Positions 23,239 through 34,529 of a stretch of DNA of 64,000 bases are shown in pieces (the stretch's first letter is position 1; every line of letters begins with the position of its first letter). The notes beneath the pieces were generated by a model that worked only from the letters and a program-made list of their open reading frames with translations, searched no databases and was not told where the DNA came from. This stretch comes from Larus michahellis (lineage: Eukaryota; Chordata; Aves; Charadriiformes; Laridae), in the NCBI RefSeq assembly GCF_964199755.1, contig NC_133907.1, positions 129,001 to 193,000 on the forward strand, in the 5' to 3' direction. The position numbers and the translations under genes were made by a program.

Positions 23239-23831
23239 TGTGGTGGATTGACCTTGGCTAGCCCCTGGGTACCCACCCAGCCTCTCTATCATTGCCCTTC
23301 CTCAACAAGGCAAGGGGAGAAGTTAAAATGAAAAAGCTTGTAGGTTGAGACAAGGACAAAGAGATCGCTCATAGTCACAAGAATAACAGACTCAACTTGG
23401 GGAAATTCACTTTTTGTCAATCAAATAACAAGAAATAAGAACTAATTTTAAAAAAACACCTTCCCACCACCCCTCTCTTTTCCTGGGATCATCTTCACTC
23501 ACAACTTCTCTACATCGTACCCCCGGACAATGCAGGTGTCAGGGAGTCGGGATTGTGGTCAGTTCATCTCGCATTGTCTCTGCTGCTCCTTCCTCCTCAC
23601 ACTCTTCTTCCGCTCCAACAGCAGGGCTGCCACGTGTTGCAGGGACTCTCCGCTCCACTCCTGGCCAGTGTTGCTGATGGGCTCCGCTTTGAGCAGCGGC
23701 AGGTCCCTCTCTGAGCTGGCTGTGCCCAACATGGGGGGAGCTTCTGGTGTCTTCTCACAGAACCAACCCCGGCAGCCCCTGCCCCCCGCAACTCAGCCAA
23801 CAAAACCTTGTCACTTAAACCCAATACAACA
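23239..23831. mobile_element. Bird ERVL-type LTR (solo)
   Basis: Begins TGTGGTGGATTGACCTTGGC and ends near AACCCAATACAACA, a sequence I recognise as a widespread LTR in bird genomes, shortened in the middle. Flanks GTAATC and GCAATC are a likely six-base target duplication with one change. No internal retroviral genes flank it. Confidence 0.7.
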
Positions 23832-23999
23832 GCAATCTACTACAGGGCAGAGAAAGGGCGGGGAGGTGTGAAAAACCAGGGAAAGGGAGCCACAGGGGAA
23901 AGAAAACAGCTATGGGCTACAGATCAGACAGGAGGAAGCAACAGGGAGTGAGACAGAGAGAGAACCATGAAGGCAAAAATTGGCTATGGGACAGATCTT

Positions 24000-24235
24000 T
24001 TAATACGATAACATCCTTTATATAATATAGGAGATACAGGTTTTTATTTTGAACTCCTTTTTATATACATACACTTATATTTTTCAATATGTATAAAAAT
24101 GAGAAATTGTTCTTTATTTCAATGCCTCATACCCATATATACAGGTTTTATTATTTTTTAAACACACATTCCCCACATGAATTTTCAGGCATTTTTTGGG
24201 CTGTGAACTGCCTCTTTTAGGGGGAACCGCATATG
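24000..24235. repeat. AT-rich segment, copy 1
   Basis: Matches 31,610-31,840: the TTTTTATTTTGAACT stretch, the ATATA/TATAAAAATGAGA segment, the TTCTTTATTTCAATGCCTCA segment and TTTTGGGCTGTGAAC. In both places it is followed by splice-like or amplicon sequence, so the duplicated module extends left of the amplicon. Confidence 0.7.
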
Positions 24236-26040
24236 ACACGCGCACACCCTCAAAAAGGTCTTGTTTTGCCTTAGAAATACCATCTGGAGTACAATTACAG
24301 CCTGACATTAAAAGAAAAAAAAAAACAACACCACAACACACAAACATTACACCCCACACAAGGCAACCTTAACATCTTCGTGATGCAGTCTGCTCCACTA
24401 CTGCTGAACAGCCCCTCCCACATAGCTCTGCTCATCCCAAAACAACCCCATTAATTAAAGAGCTGCCCACGCAACCTGCTGATGGCTACTTGATGGGAGT
24501 TGACTGTACCAGCTTTGCCTCAACAGTCTAGGTAGATCAACAAACTAACCATAGACTCCTATTGATGTTCCACCTACCCCAGAGTTTACATGACCGGGCA
24601 GAGCAGCTCCGAGCCAAACACACACAAGCACAGACCGACATTACACAGAACACTACAAACAATGCACCTCTCTGATGAGGGAAAACTCTCAGCAAGAAGG
24701 ATGACACCAACATAAGCGACTGTCGGGCAAGAAGACCTGCAAGACCACAGTGGTGACACGAGAAGGCTCTAGGGAAACCCCAAGAAATGAGTACAATGTA
24801 ATGATCCGGGACAACAAGTGACTCAAACTGAGATGTATGTGCAGGAAGCCTGGCTTCAAGACCTAAGACCTTAAGGATGCAGGGAAGAAGTCCCAGTCAC
24901 TGAAAATGGATGGCTAGAGAACAGAGCTGCTCACGCAGCCAGGAACAATGCTGCAGTTGAGGACCACCCAGAAACTTCCAAGATGCAAGACCGATCCACT
25001 GTTTAAGCTTATAATGCAAGAAACGTGGGGCCTGACTGGGGCAGTGCCGATGAGTACTGGCATTCAAGACTCTTGGGATGGTGCCTGAAGTACAGGCTGT
25101 GCTCCTCAAGTGTAAAGAGCGCATCGAGACCCAAGGAAGGTTTAGGACACAGAAGACAGACCACACAAACAACACAACAGATGCAGGCTGGAACCGCCCT
25201 GCCCGGCTCATGCTAGCATTGTGCTGAAGACTAACCCGCTCCCTTTACCTGCCCAAAGGGGACGGCTCCAGGACAGTCCTCTGCCCTTCTCTAACTTTAA
25301 GACGCCTCCCTGTAAATCACAAACTTCTCCCCTCCCAGCCCCTCCCCAGCCCTGGCCACTCAACTTAGCTTCCAGAGGGCTGGAGGTCTTAAATCCGATG
25401 TCGACAAAAAAAAAAAAGAAAAAACACACACCAGCACATCGACTATCTGGGACATTCCTGTAGTCACCACGTTCCTCATCATCATCTGCAACTAAAGAAA
25501 ACCAAACAGTGACAGCAAGAAGTTTCAGAGAGGCCACCGCCAACCTCTTCCACAATTTCCCCTTCCTCAAAAGCACAATGGGATTCCGCTCACCTGCTCC
25601 TTCCAGAGTCAAATGCTGTGGCCATCATTGCTTGAGATACCAAGAAACAAAATTACTGTTGCACGTGTGAGAAATCACCAGCCACAAGCTCCTCCTCACT
25701 GCTGCCTCGGCTCACCTCTAATGCTCATCCACTTCCAAAGATGGCTCACAGGGCACCTGCAAAACCAGAAGATAAATAATTAACCAGGTTGCCGTATAAT
25801 ACTTCACTATTAAGACACCAACGTGGCCCACAACCGCCTCACCTTCTCAGCACGCTCATCAGCATGCTGCTTAGTCCCTCTGAGCCTGCGTCCTGCATCT
25901 GAAAAAAAAAAAAAGCCAACCAAAAGACATATGCTGACATAGTGCCCAACACCTCAGCCTGCCTACAGCCATTCCTGTCTCCTACTCCTTTACCCTGGCC
26001 TCTCGCCCACCTGCCCTCCATAGTTTTGGGCTGCCGCTTT
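24235..26040. repeat. Amplicon copy 3
   Basis: Contains the A-tract/ACAAACATTACACC start, the GCAAGAAGGATGACACC segment, the GCAGGAAGCCTGGCTTCAAG segment (24,840) and the CTGCCC...CTAGCATTGTGCTGAAGA segment. Minus-strand signals: a GTGAGC donor after GGAGCAG (25,594), a TTGCAG acceptor 108 bases later (25,485), and a microexon-like segment at 25,843-25,898. The exon right after the acceptor reads DDDEERGDYRNVPDS, related to EEEEGPGDSGNVSGG in copy 1. Confidence 0.75.
25843..25898 (-). other. Microexon-like segment in copy 3
   Basis: On the minus strand a long T tract ending in TTTCAG is followed by ATGCAGGACGCAGG and ends GCTGAGAAG before GTGAGG. It is related to 7,160-7,214 and 26,306-26,368. 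Splicing is inferred from the signals only. Confidence 0.35.
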
Positions 26041-26305
26041 GAGGCTTACAGACTACCTGTAAAACAGACACAAAGGACACTAAAAACTTCACCCACAATA
26101 TAACATCTGAGAAGAATTGCTGCTTCAGCCCACTATTCATTGACCACCTTACCCGAGAGTCACATCCGGTGCCAATATCCTGCTTTACTCATCACTTCAT
26201 ACCTTCAAAATGAAAAAAAAAAAAAACCACACCCCACCACCAAGCCACAATATAATGACATAGCCACCAGTCACAGCTTCCCTCCAGCACTGTGAGCTGA
26301 CCCAC

Positions 26306-26368
26306 CTTCTTACAGGGTCCCGCTTGCCTTCTCCATGACTCTTTGGTGCACATCTTGTCCCTCTGCAT
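26306..26368 (-). other. Microexon-like segment in copy 4
   Basis: TTTTTTCAG acceptor, ATGCAGAGGGACAAGATG at the start, CCCTGTAAGAAG at the end, then GTGGGT. It is 63 bases (21 codons), open in one phase. It is the longest of the three related segments. Confidence 0.4.
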
Positions 26369-28819
26369 CTGAAAAAATTAGTAAACAAGTCACCCAGATG
26401 CTCATCAGTAGCTGAACAATTCCAGGGGTCTTGTTTCCATTTAGGAATATCATCTAGGCTCCAACTACAGCCTGCCATTAAAAAAAATTGGACTCAATGT
26501 TAATCCCCACACATACAAGCCTTAACACCTTCAATCTGCTTCACTACTGCCAAACAGGCCCTCCCAGGAGGCTCCAATCATCCCCATAAAACACTATGGA
26601 AATGACTGTCCCTGCCAATGGCTCCTTGATCCCAGATTACTGTACAACCTTTGGCTAAACAGTCTTGGCAGATCAACATATTACCCATAGACTCTTATTG
26701 CTGTTCCACCTACCCCTGACTCTACACCCCCAGGCAGGGCAGCTCCATGCCAAACACACCCATGTGCAGCCCAACACCACACAGCACTATAGACAACAAC
26801 ATGACTCCAAGATGAGAGAAAACTCTCCACAAGAAGAATGACTTTCAGACAAGAGACGCTGTTGGGCAAGAAGACCGATGGCCACAGCACAGACGTGAGG
26901 AGGCTCTGTGGCAAAGTCATAAAAATCATAAAAGAGTCAAATGTAACAGCCCATTCCAAGAAGTTCCTGTCAAAATGGAGATGACATATGCGCAGGAAGC
27001 CTGGCTTCAAGACCTGAGAATGTAAGGATGCAGGGAAGAAATCCCAGTTCATAAAAGCAGATGGCTAGAGCTGCTATAGCTCAGAGAACAGAGCTGCTCA
27101 TGCAGCCATGAACGATGCTGCAGAAGAGGACCATCCAGAAACTTCCGAGAGGCAAGTCCGATCTTCACTTTAAAATTGTTATGCAAGAAGTGCCCATTGA
27201 GCGCTCTGCCAATTAGCAGAGGCATTCGAGACTCTACAGAGGCTGCCCAAGGCACATGCTGTGCCCCTTGAGTGCAAAGAGAAACGAGGACATCAAAACC
27301 TAAGGAAAGTCCAAGACACAGAAGACAGAGCACACAAACTACACAACAACAGACACAGGCCAGAACTGCCCTGCCCAGCACACACTAGCTTTGTGCTGAA
27401 GAATAACCCACTCCCTTTACCTACTCAGAGGAGACTCCTGCTGGATAGCCCTCTGCTCTACCCGGACTTGAAAACTCCTCCCTGAAACTGTCAACCTTGC
27501 CCCCCCCTCCAGCACCTGTGCCTCTACTTAGCTTTCAGACAGCCAGGGGTCCGAATTCATCCTTGACAAGAAACCCACAACAAACAGCTAACTGATGTGT
27601 TCCTGCAGTCACCAGGTTCCCCTTCATCTGTAAAACAAAAAGAAACCATGGCTCCAGCAGTGACCACCCTGACAGTAGAGGCCAACCTCTTCTACAGCAC
27701 CCTCATCCTCAGAGGTGCCATGGCAATCCACTCACCTGTTTCACACCGATTCCGGAGTCAGAGGCTGCAGCAACAATTATTTATGACACCTAAGATACCA
27801 ACACAAAATTACCATTGCATTTCTGTGAAATCACCAGTCCCATGCTCCTCATCAATACTATCCAGCTCACCTCAAATGCAAGGGACTAGAACAGACCAGA
27901 CCCTCTTGACACCCAAATCCAAATGCAAAACCGATATGACAAAGACTGATGAACCTGCCTCCATTTCCTAGCCAACCCCCAGCGCCAAAACTTTAGAAAC
28001 CCCTTCTCTTCTCCTCAACTGTCAGGGAAGGACCCCCACTTCTTCTTGACAGCTCCCATTCTATATTTGCAACCCTGAAACCCCTGTGTCAGCCACTCCT
28101 CAGGAGCTGCTCTTCTGAGCCATGCCCTGTGTTCAGCAGGCAGCTCCTATCTTCTGTCTTCCCACAGACTCTGGGCTCTGCTATAGACCCACAAAATAAG
28201 TAATGCCCTGACACAATCTACGAGGGGCCTGCTGCAAGCTGCAAAAACTCTAGGGACACCACGGCACTTCTTGGGCAATGGGGAAAGGTGATGAGCCATG
28301 CCATACCCTGAATGACACTATGCCTTACATCCCTGATGCTTTCTTGAGAAGTGCTAAAGTACACTATGCAGATGCATACAAAATGCTCACCCTAACCCCT
28401 ACAACATAATCTCATCATCAACCCAATTAAGAGAAATAAGATCAGCAACTCACACAGCATACTGCAAAACTGGTGGAAAAAACCACAGGCCCATCTTCAA
28501 TAAAGTCAGGAATTTTAGGGAAATGTAGCACTCCTAGAATAAAGAAAAGCACACTATTAAACCATCTGGGCATCCCCTAAACACTCATCAAAAAGTTACT
28601 GACCTGAAAAAAAAAAGAAACAAAAAAGCTGCATACCAGTCAACTTTCTACTATACAGGTGTCAGGATGTGTACTGGTCTTGAAGGTCTTAGCTCAGCCT
28701 TCTTACCTCTGCCTCCCTAAATACCAAAACATGCCTGCCCCAAAGCTGTAGCCAAGTGAAGGACCAGCAGAGCACCAACCCCACAGGAGCCCAGCAGAAG
28801 AACAAGCTCCTGAGCCGAG

Positions 28820-28925
28820 CCTGTGGCTCATATACCCCGGGCCCCGCCCACTGCCATCAGGCCCCTCCCCCCACCCTTCCCACAATCCCCTGGAGAAAGG
28901 GGCGGGGCCAACCCCCCAGAAGACA
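28820..28925 (-). promoter_or_regulatory. GC-box/TATA promoter-like end of amplicon copy 4
   Basis: Minus strand: TATATGAG at 28,827-28,834, preceded by GGGCGGGGCC and a second GGCCCCGCCCC box, with GATTGTGGGAA between. It carries a 27-base GC-rich insertion relative to copy 2. Conservation of GC boxes, TATA and their spacing in two otherwise diverged copies supports a real promoter. Confidence 0.5.
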
Positions 28926-29169
28926 AAAAGGCGGCGACAGGAGCAACAGCTACTTTTCTTATGCCTTAAGTTGCCAGCAGGCAAAGCAACAGTCATTTTT
29001 ATTTCCATTAGGCACTTGCCCCTGGTGATTCTCTTACTGCTTTTGAGTTCTGTCTACTTACGGCTGTAGAGAAGAGAGTTCTGCAGGCATCACTTTATTT
29101 TTGCGATCTTCAGATGTTTTCGTGGTTAATTGTTAATCGTGTTTTATGGTTTTAGAAGAGTGCTGGAAG

Positions 29170-31095
29170 CAGGTGATTCCCAGAAGACTTATGAGCACTT
29201 CCTGGATCCTGGGAGGACTAAATCGCCATGGATAGGCACGTTGGCAGACTGCGGGGCGTCCTGGAGGACTAAAGTACCATAGAGAGGCGCGTCGGTGGAC
29301 TGAGTGGCATCCTGGGGGACTAAAGTGCTATAGAGACGTGCGTGGGAGGACTGAGAGGGTTCCTGGAGGACTAAAGTGCTATAGAGACGCGCGTCGGAGA
29401 ACTAAGCGGGCACTTCTGGGCTCCTGGAGGGCTAAAGTGCCGTGGAGACGAGCGTCGGCGGACTGAGCGGCGTCCTGGAGGACCAAAGTGCCATAGAGAG
29501 GCGCGTCGGCTGACTGAGGGGCGTCCCGGAGGACCAAAGTGCCATAGAGAGGCGCGTCGGCTGACTGAGCGGCGTCCTGGAGGACCAAAGTGCCATAGAG
29601 AGGCGCGTCGGCTGACTGAGGGGCGCCCTGGAGGACCAAAGTGCCATAGAGAGGCGCGTCGGCTGACTGAGCGGCGTCCCGGAGGACCAAAGTGCCATAG
29701 AGAGGCGCGTCGGCTGACTGAGCGGCGTCCCGGAGGACCAAAGTGCCATAGAGAGGCGCGTCGGCTGACTGAGGGGCGTCCCGGAGGACCAAAGTGCCAT
29801 AGAGAGGCGCGTCGGCTGACTGAGGGGCGTCCCGGAGGACCAAAGTGCCATAGAGAGGCGCGTCGGCTGACTGAGCGGCGTCCCGGAGGACCAAAGTGCC
29901 ATAGAGAGGCGCGTCGGCTGACTGAGGGGCGTCCCGGAGGACCAAAGTGCCATAGAGAGGCGCGTCGGCTGACTGAGCGGCGTCCTGGAGGACCAAAGTG
30001 CCATAGAGAGGCGCGTCGGCTGACTGAGGGGCGCCCTGGAGGACCAAAGTGCCATAGAGAGGCGCGTCGGCTGACTGAGCGGCGTCCCGGAGGACCAAAG
30101 TGCCATAGAGAGGCGCGTCGGCTGACTGAGCGGCGTCCCGGAGGACCAAAGTGCCATAGAGAGGCGCGTCGGCTGACTGAGGGGCGTCCCGGAGGACCAA
30201 AGTGCCATAGAGAGGCGCGTCGGCTGACTGAGCGGCGTCCCGGAGGACCAAAGTGCCATAGAGAGGCGCGTCGGCTGACTGAGCGGCGTCCCGGAGGACC
30301 AAAGTGCCATAGAGAGGCGCGTCGGCTGACTGAGCGGCGTCCCGGAGGACCAAAGTGCCATAGAGAGGCGCGTCGGCTGACTGAGCGGCGTCCCGGAGGA
30401 CCAAAGTGCCATAGAGAGGCGCGTCGGCTGACTGAGGGGCGTCCCGGAGGACCAAAGTGCCATAGAGAGGCGCGTCGGCTGACTGAGCGGCGTCCCGGAG
30501 GACCAAAGTGCCATAGAGAGGCGCGTCGGCTGACTGAGCGGCGTCCCGGAGGACCAAAGTGCCATAGAGAGGCGCGTCGGCTGACTGAGCGGCGTCCCGG
30601 AGGACCAAAGTGCCATAGAGAGGCGCGTCGGCTGACTGAGCGGCGTCCCGGAGGACCAAAGTGCCATAGAGAGGCGCGTCGGCTGACTGAGCGGCGTCCC
30701 GGAGGACCAAAGTGCCATAGAGAGGCGCGTCGGCTGACTGAGCGGCGTCCCGGAGGACCAAAGTGCCATAGAGACGCGCGTCGGCTGACTGAGCGGCGTC
30801 CCGGAGGACCAAAGTGCCATAGAGACGCGCGTCGGCTGACTGAGCGGCGTCCCGGAGGACCAAAGTGCCATAGAGAGGCGCGTCGGCTGACTGAGCGGCG
30901 TCCCGGAGGACCAAAGTGCCATAGAGAGGCGCGTCGGCTGACTGAGGGGCGTCCCGGAGGACCAAAGTGCCATAGAGAGGCGCGTCGGCTGACTGAGGGG
31001 CGTCCCGGAGGACCAAAGTGCCATAGAGACGCGCGTCGGCGGACTGAGCGGCGTCCTGGAGGACCAAAGTGCCATAGAGACGCGCGTCGGCGGAC
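29170..31095. repeat. 51-bp CpG-rich minisatellite, about 37 copies
   Basis: The unit contains GGAGGACCAAAGTGCCATAG then AGAGGCGCGTCGGCTGACTG then AGCGGCGTCCC. Central units (about 29,500-31,000) differ at only a few sites: GCGGCG/GGGGCG, CCC/CCT, and GAGAGG/GAGACG. Units at the left edge (29,170-29,460) are more diverged and use GGACTAAAG. Because 51 is a multiple of three and the unit has no stop on the minus strand, all three minus frames are open for about 650 codons. This is a property of the repeat and not evidence for protein. Confidence 0.97.
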
Positions 31096-31410
31096 TGAGG
31101 GGCCCTGGAAATGGACACCCGGAAAACTGCCGGGCACTGATTGGGGCACGGTAACGCGTAAGAGCCGATACTGGAGCGCCGACGGCCGCTCTCGAGGCCG
31201 GGCGGGCTGCACCGATCGCGCTCGAGGCGGCGGGCAGCTCGACGGAGTCCCGGCGCTCCTGGTTCGCCCTCCGGCCGCCGCGCTCTCGGGACCGGCCTCT
31301 GCGAAGCCGCGCATGCGCACGAGCTGCGGAACCAACGCACAGCGCCGCCGGGGGCGGGGCCACAGCGCACACCTGCAGGACCAGCCTTCAGCCGCCGGGC
31401 GGCAGCACCC
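31095..31410. promoter_or_regulatory. CpG island beside the minisatellite
   Basis: Very GC- and CpG-rich sequence with GGGGGCGGGGCC (about 31,349), CGCATGCGCA (an NRF1-like site at about 31,311) and ATGCGCAC. These are usual in promoters of housekeeping-type genes in birds. No exon is recognised on either side; an AT-rich duplicated segment starts at 31,415. Confidence 0.6.
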
Positions 31411-31609
31411 CCTCAATTATTTACACATTATATATTCAGGGAATTTATATTACCTGTTTACACTTATATAGAAAATATGCTTAGACTTATACATTAACAT
31501 TTATGATACAGAATATCTATTTGGACTGTCTGTTTACACATCTATTTTGACACTATATCTTTTTATAAATACATTTTAAAAAATATTTTTATATTCTAGG
31601 ATCTTTTAT

Positions 31610-31840
31610 ATAACACAGAAGCACAGAACCATAGAATCCTTAGACATAGATGTTTTTATTTTGAACTTATTTTACATACATAATATTATTTCCCGATATA
31701 TATATTTCTCATATATAAATGAGAGATCATTCTCTATTTCAACGCCTCACGCCCATAGTTACAGGTTTTCACATTTTTTAATGCATCCCAAGATTTTCAG
31801 ATGTTTTGGGGCTGTGAACCACCTCTTTTGGGACACCCTC
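31610..31840. repeat. AT-rich segment, copy 2
   Basis: Second copy of 24,000-24,235. It is followed at 31,861 by CTCACCTGCTCC, the same minus-strand GGAGCAG/GTGAG donor seen in amplicon copies 1 and 3, so a fifth, partial amplicon probably begins here. Confidence 0.65.
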
Positions 31841-31849
31841 ACGTAACCC

Positions 31850-32910
31850 CACGTCCCCCACTCACCTGCTCCTCCACTGCATCATCGCTGCCCCAATGAC
31901 ATCGAGGTACCCCAAATGACATCATCGCAACCCTGAGACACACAGACATCCTTCTATTCACCCCCAAAAAATGCCCAAAACACCTGGCCCCTTCCCCTCA
32001 GGGGGGCTCCGCCACCAGCTGCAAACCTGGGCTGGGGCATCTCTTGAGCAGCACGAGACGCCTACGACGAGGCACCTGGAAAACAAAAATCCCCAATTAT
32101 AGCTCAGCATTTTAAAAAATAGCCCAGAAGAGAGTAGAGGAATTCCGTCAGAGGGACAGGACAGGAGCTGAGCTACAGGAGGATTCTGGGGAAACAGCTC
32201 GGCTCCAAATACAGCACAGCCTTCAAAAGACAGCAATCTGAATTCCTAAAGTCAGTATTAAGACTAATTGATGCCATTTTGAGCATGTTCTGAGCATAAA
32301 AGTGAACCCTCTGGATGGTGTTGGGAAATGCCTGGCCCCTTTCCCTTTGCTGAAAAGGTGTGTGTTAGGTTTACATACACCAAATAAAAATATTTACACT
32401 ATAAAAGCATTTGACTTTCCTCTGGCAGTAATTTAGCTTGCACAGCTGTGAACTGATACCATTACACACTCTCCAAAATACATAGCTATAATTTGATTAC
32501 AGGTTGGTTTTTTGTGCTACACAAGAAGGAAGGACATCTGTCCAGCTGCACTGCCCGACAGAGATGCTACTGGGCTGCCGGGGAAACACGCCACTGAAAG
32601 CCAGACAGAAATAAAGTACTTCAGAGCATTCAGTCTAAATATTGGGAAAAACCCCGTTACATTCAGTTGCCTCTTTTTAAAGATTTAGAACAGATACCTT
32701 CCTCAATCTCCGTATCACCTTGTAGCACCTCATCTCCCTTTCCCTCTCTCTTGTCCCGTCAGAGCCCCCCATCTGTCTCTGATACGCAGCTCCTTTATCC
32801 TCTCTGCCATCCAGGGAGTTCCTGCCCAGTTCCTCACTCACTCATCCCTTATTTGCTGAGATGCACCGGTGGGCTCCAGCGCTCCAAAAGGATTTGGCAG
32901 GAGCTGGTGT
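31850..32910. other. Partial amplicon remnant then spacer
   Basis: The first 250 bases hold the donor at 31,866 and a further acceptor/donor-like pair (minus strand CCAG/GTGCCTCG near 32,080, CCAG/GTTTG near 32,025). From about 32,240 to 32,900 there is ordinary-composition DNA with no gene that I can recognise. Confidence 0.4.
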
Positions 32911-32914
32911 CACC

Positions 32915-34300
32915 TGTGGGGGGGGAAGAGTGGAGGGTTACAGGGGTCCCAAGGGGCTCTGGGCGGTCCCAGGGGGATGTGAGGGGTACCAGGGTGGACT
33001 CCAGAGGGCTCTGGGGTATCCTGGGGGCTCAGAGAGGTCCTGCGAGGGGTGTGGGAGGGTCCCAGGGAGCTGCAGGGGGTTCCTGGGGGAACGTGGGGGG
33101 GCCTAGAAGGGTCCCGAGAGTCCTGGGGGGACATGAGGGGTCCCAGGTGATCCTGGAGGGCCCTGGGGGGTCTAAGGACAGTTCCAGGGGGATGTGAGGG
33201 GTATGGGGTGGGGGTGGGGCAGGAAATCAGGGGGTCCAGAGGGCTCGTTCTGGGCTGTCCTGGGGGTCTCCAGAGGACTCTGAAGGATCCTGAGGTGGGG
33301 CGTGGGAGGGTTTCAGGGGGTCCTGGGGAGCTCCAGGGAGCCCTGGGGGAACATGAAGCATCCCAGGGGGTCCTATGGGGCTCTCATGGGGTAGGAGGGA
33401 GGTCCCAGAAGGGTCCCAGGGCGATGTGGGGGATACCGGGGGGACATTCCAGGGGGTCCCAGAGCACTCTGCAGTGTCCTCGGGGGCTCCAGAGGATCTT
33501 AGAGGGGGCATAGGGGGGTCCCAGGGGGCTCTGAGGAGTCCTGTGGGGTGTGTGGGAGGGTCCCAGGGGGCCCTGGGAGGCTCGAGGGGCAATGTGGGGG
33601 GTCCCAGAAGGTTCTAGGGAGCCCTGGGGGAACATGAGGGGTCCCAGTAGCTCCCAGAGAGCTCTGGAGTGTCCTGGTAGGCTCCAGGACATCCTGGAGT
33701 GGGTGTGGAAGGGCTCCAGGGGGTTCTGGAGGGCTCAGAGGGGTCCCAGAAGTCTCCAGGAAGTCCTGGGGGGCTCTCAGGGTGTGGGGGGGGTCCCAGG
33801 AGGGTCCCGCAGAGATGTAAGGGGTACTGGGGGGAGCTCCCAGAGAGCTCTGGAGTGTCCTAGAGGGGCTCAGGGAGGTCCTGAAGGGTGTGTAGGAGGG
33901 TCCTGGGGGTCCTGGGTGCCTCTGAGGGGCTCTCAGGGGGTAGGGGTGTAGTCCCAGGGGGATGTGGCTGGTACTGGGAAGCTCCAGAGGGTCCCAGAGG
34001 GCTCTGGGGTTTCCTGGGAGCTCCAGGGTGATCTGTGGGATCCTGGAAGGGGTGTGGAAGGGTCCTAAAGGGGTCCTGGGGGGAATGTGGAGGGTCTCAG
34101 AAGGCTCCAGGGAGCCCTGGGGGGAACATAAGGGGTCCCAGGGGGTCCCAGAGGGGCCCTGAGAGAACATGAAGGGTCACAGGGTGTCCTGCAGAGCTCT
34201 CAGGAGGTGTGTGGGGTCCCAGAAGATTCTAGGGGCTCCTGAGGAGGGTTGGGGGATCCCAGGGGGTATCAGAGGGCTCTGGGGGGTCTCACGCTGTCTC
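32915..34300. repeat. G-rich degenerate minisatellite
   Basis: The plus strand is a long run of variants of GGGTCCCAGGGGGCTCTGGGG with GATGTGAGGGG interspersed, each about 25-35 bases. It has many GGG and GGGG runs and is a candidate for G-quadruplexes on the plus strand. Open frames in all directions are compositional. Confidence 0.8.
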
Positions 34301-34324
34301 AGAGGGCTCCCAGTGTCCCGATAC

Positions 34325-34509
34325 CTGTGACGTGGACAGTGATGGCAAAGGCCCCCAGGAAATAGCTGTGTAGAGAAGGCAGTCCCCACTGAGGGGGAAA
34401 CATGGCGATGACGGGGGGACACTCCCTTGAAGCCGAAGGCAATAACCTTGGAGGAGTCGCTGAGCCCCTCGCAGACCCTCCGGTACAGGTCACTGTAGGA
34501 CTCTTCATC
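34325..34509 (-). pseudogene. Exon fragments of an unrecognised CpG-island gene
   Basis: A CCCGCAG acceptor is followed by an exon starting at 34,509 that reads DEESYSDLYRRVCEGLSDSS, then K, in phase 0 with the first exon at 35.3-35.5 kb. The possible GTTATT donor after it (34,446) is weak. Lower down a TCAG or ACAG acceptor, a hydrophobic stretch YFLGAFAITVHVTG and a GTATCG donor at 34,324 look like a further exon of a membrane protein. I do not recognise the family. Confidence 0.4.
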
Positions 34510-34529
34510 CTGCGGGAGGGGGCACAGTG

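Larger units (their letters stand above)
26040..28990. repeat. Amplicon copy 4 (nearly complete)
   Basis: Best partner of copy 2. It shows the same order of segments and ends with the promoter-like segment at 28.82 kb. Minus-strand signals include GTGAGT after AAACAG (27,736), TTTTACAG 108 bases on (27,627), and the microexon-like 26,306-26,368 with a GTGGGT donor. The donor-to-acceptor distance equals that of copy 3. Confidence 0.8.

Noticed and set aside
29170-31095. CRISPR-like array
   Set aside because: There are no variable spacers; the units are contiguous and the host is a vertebrate.
29371-31416. Three overlapping minus-strand open frames of 646-681 codons
   Set aside because: They come from a 51-base repeat with no stop in any minus frame and a length divisible by three; all three frames are open at once, which a real gene would not require.
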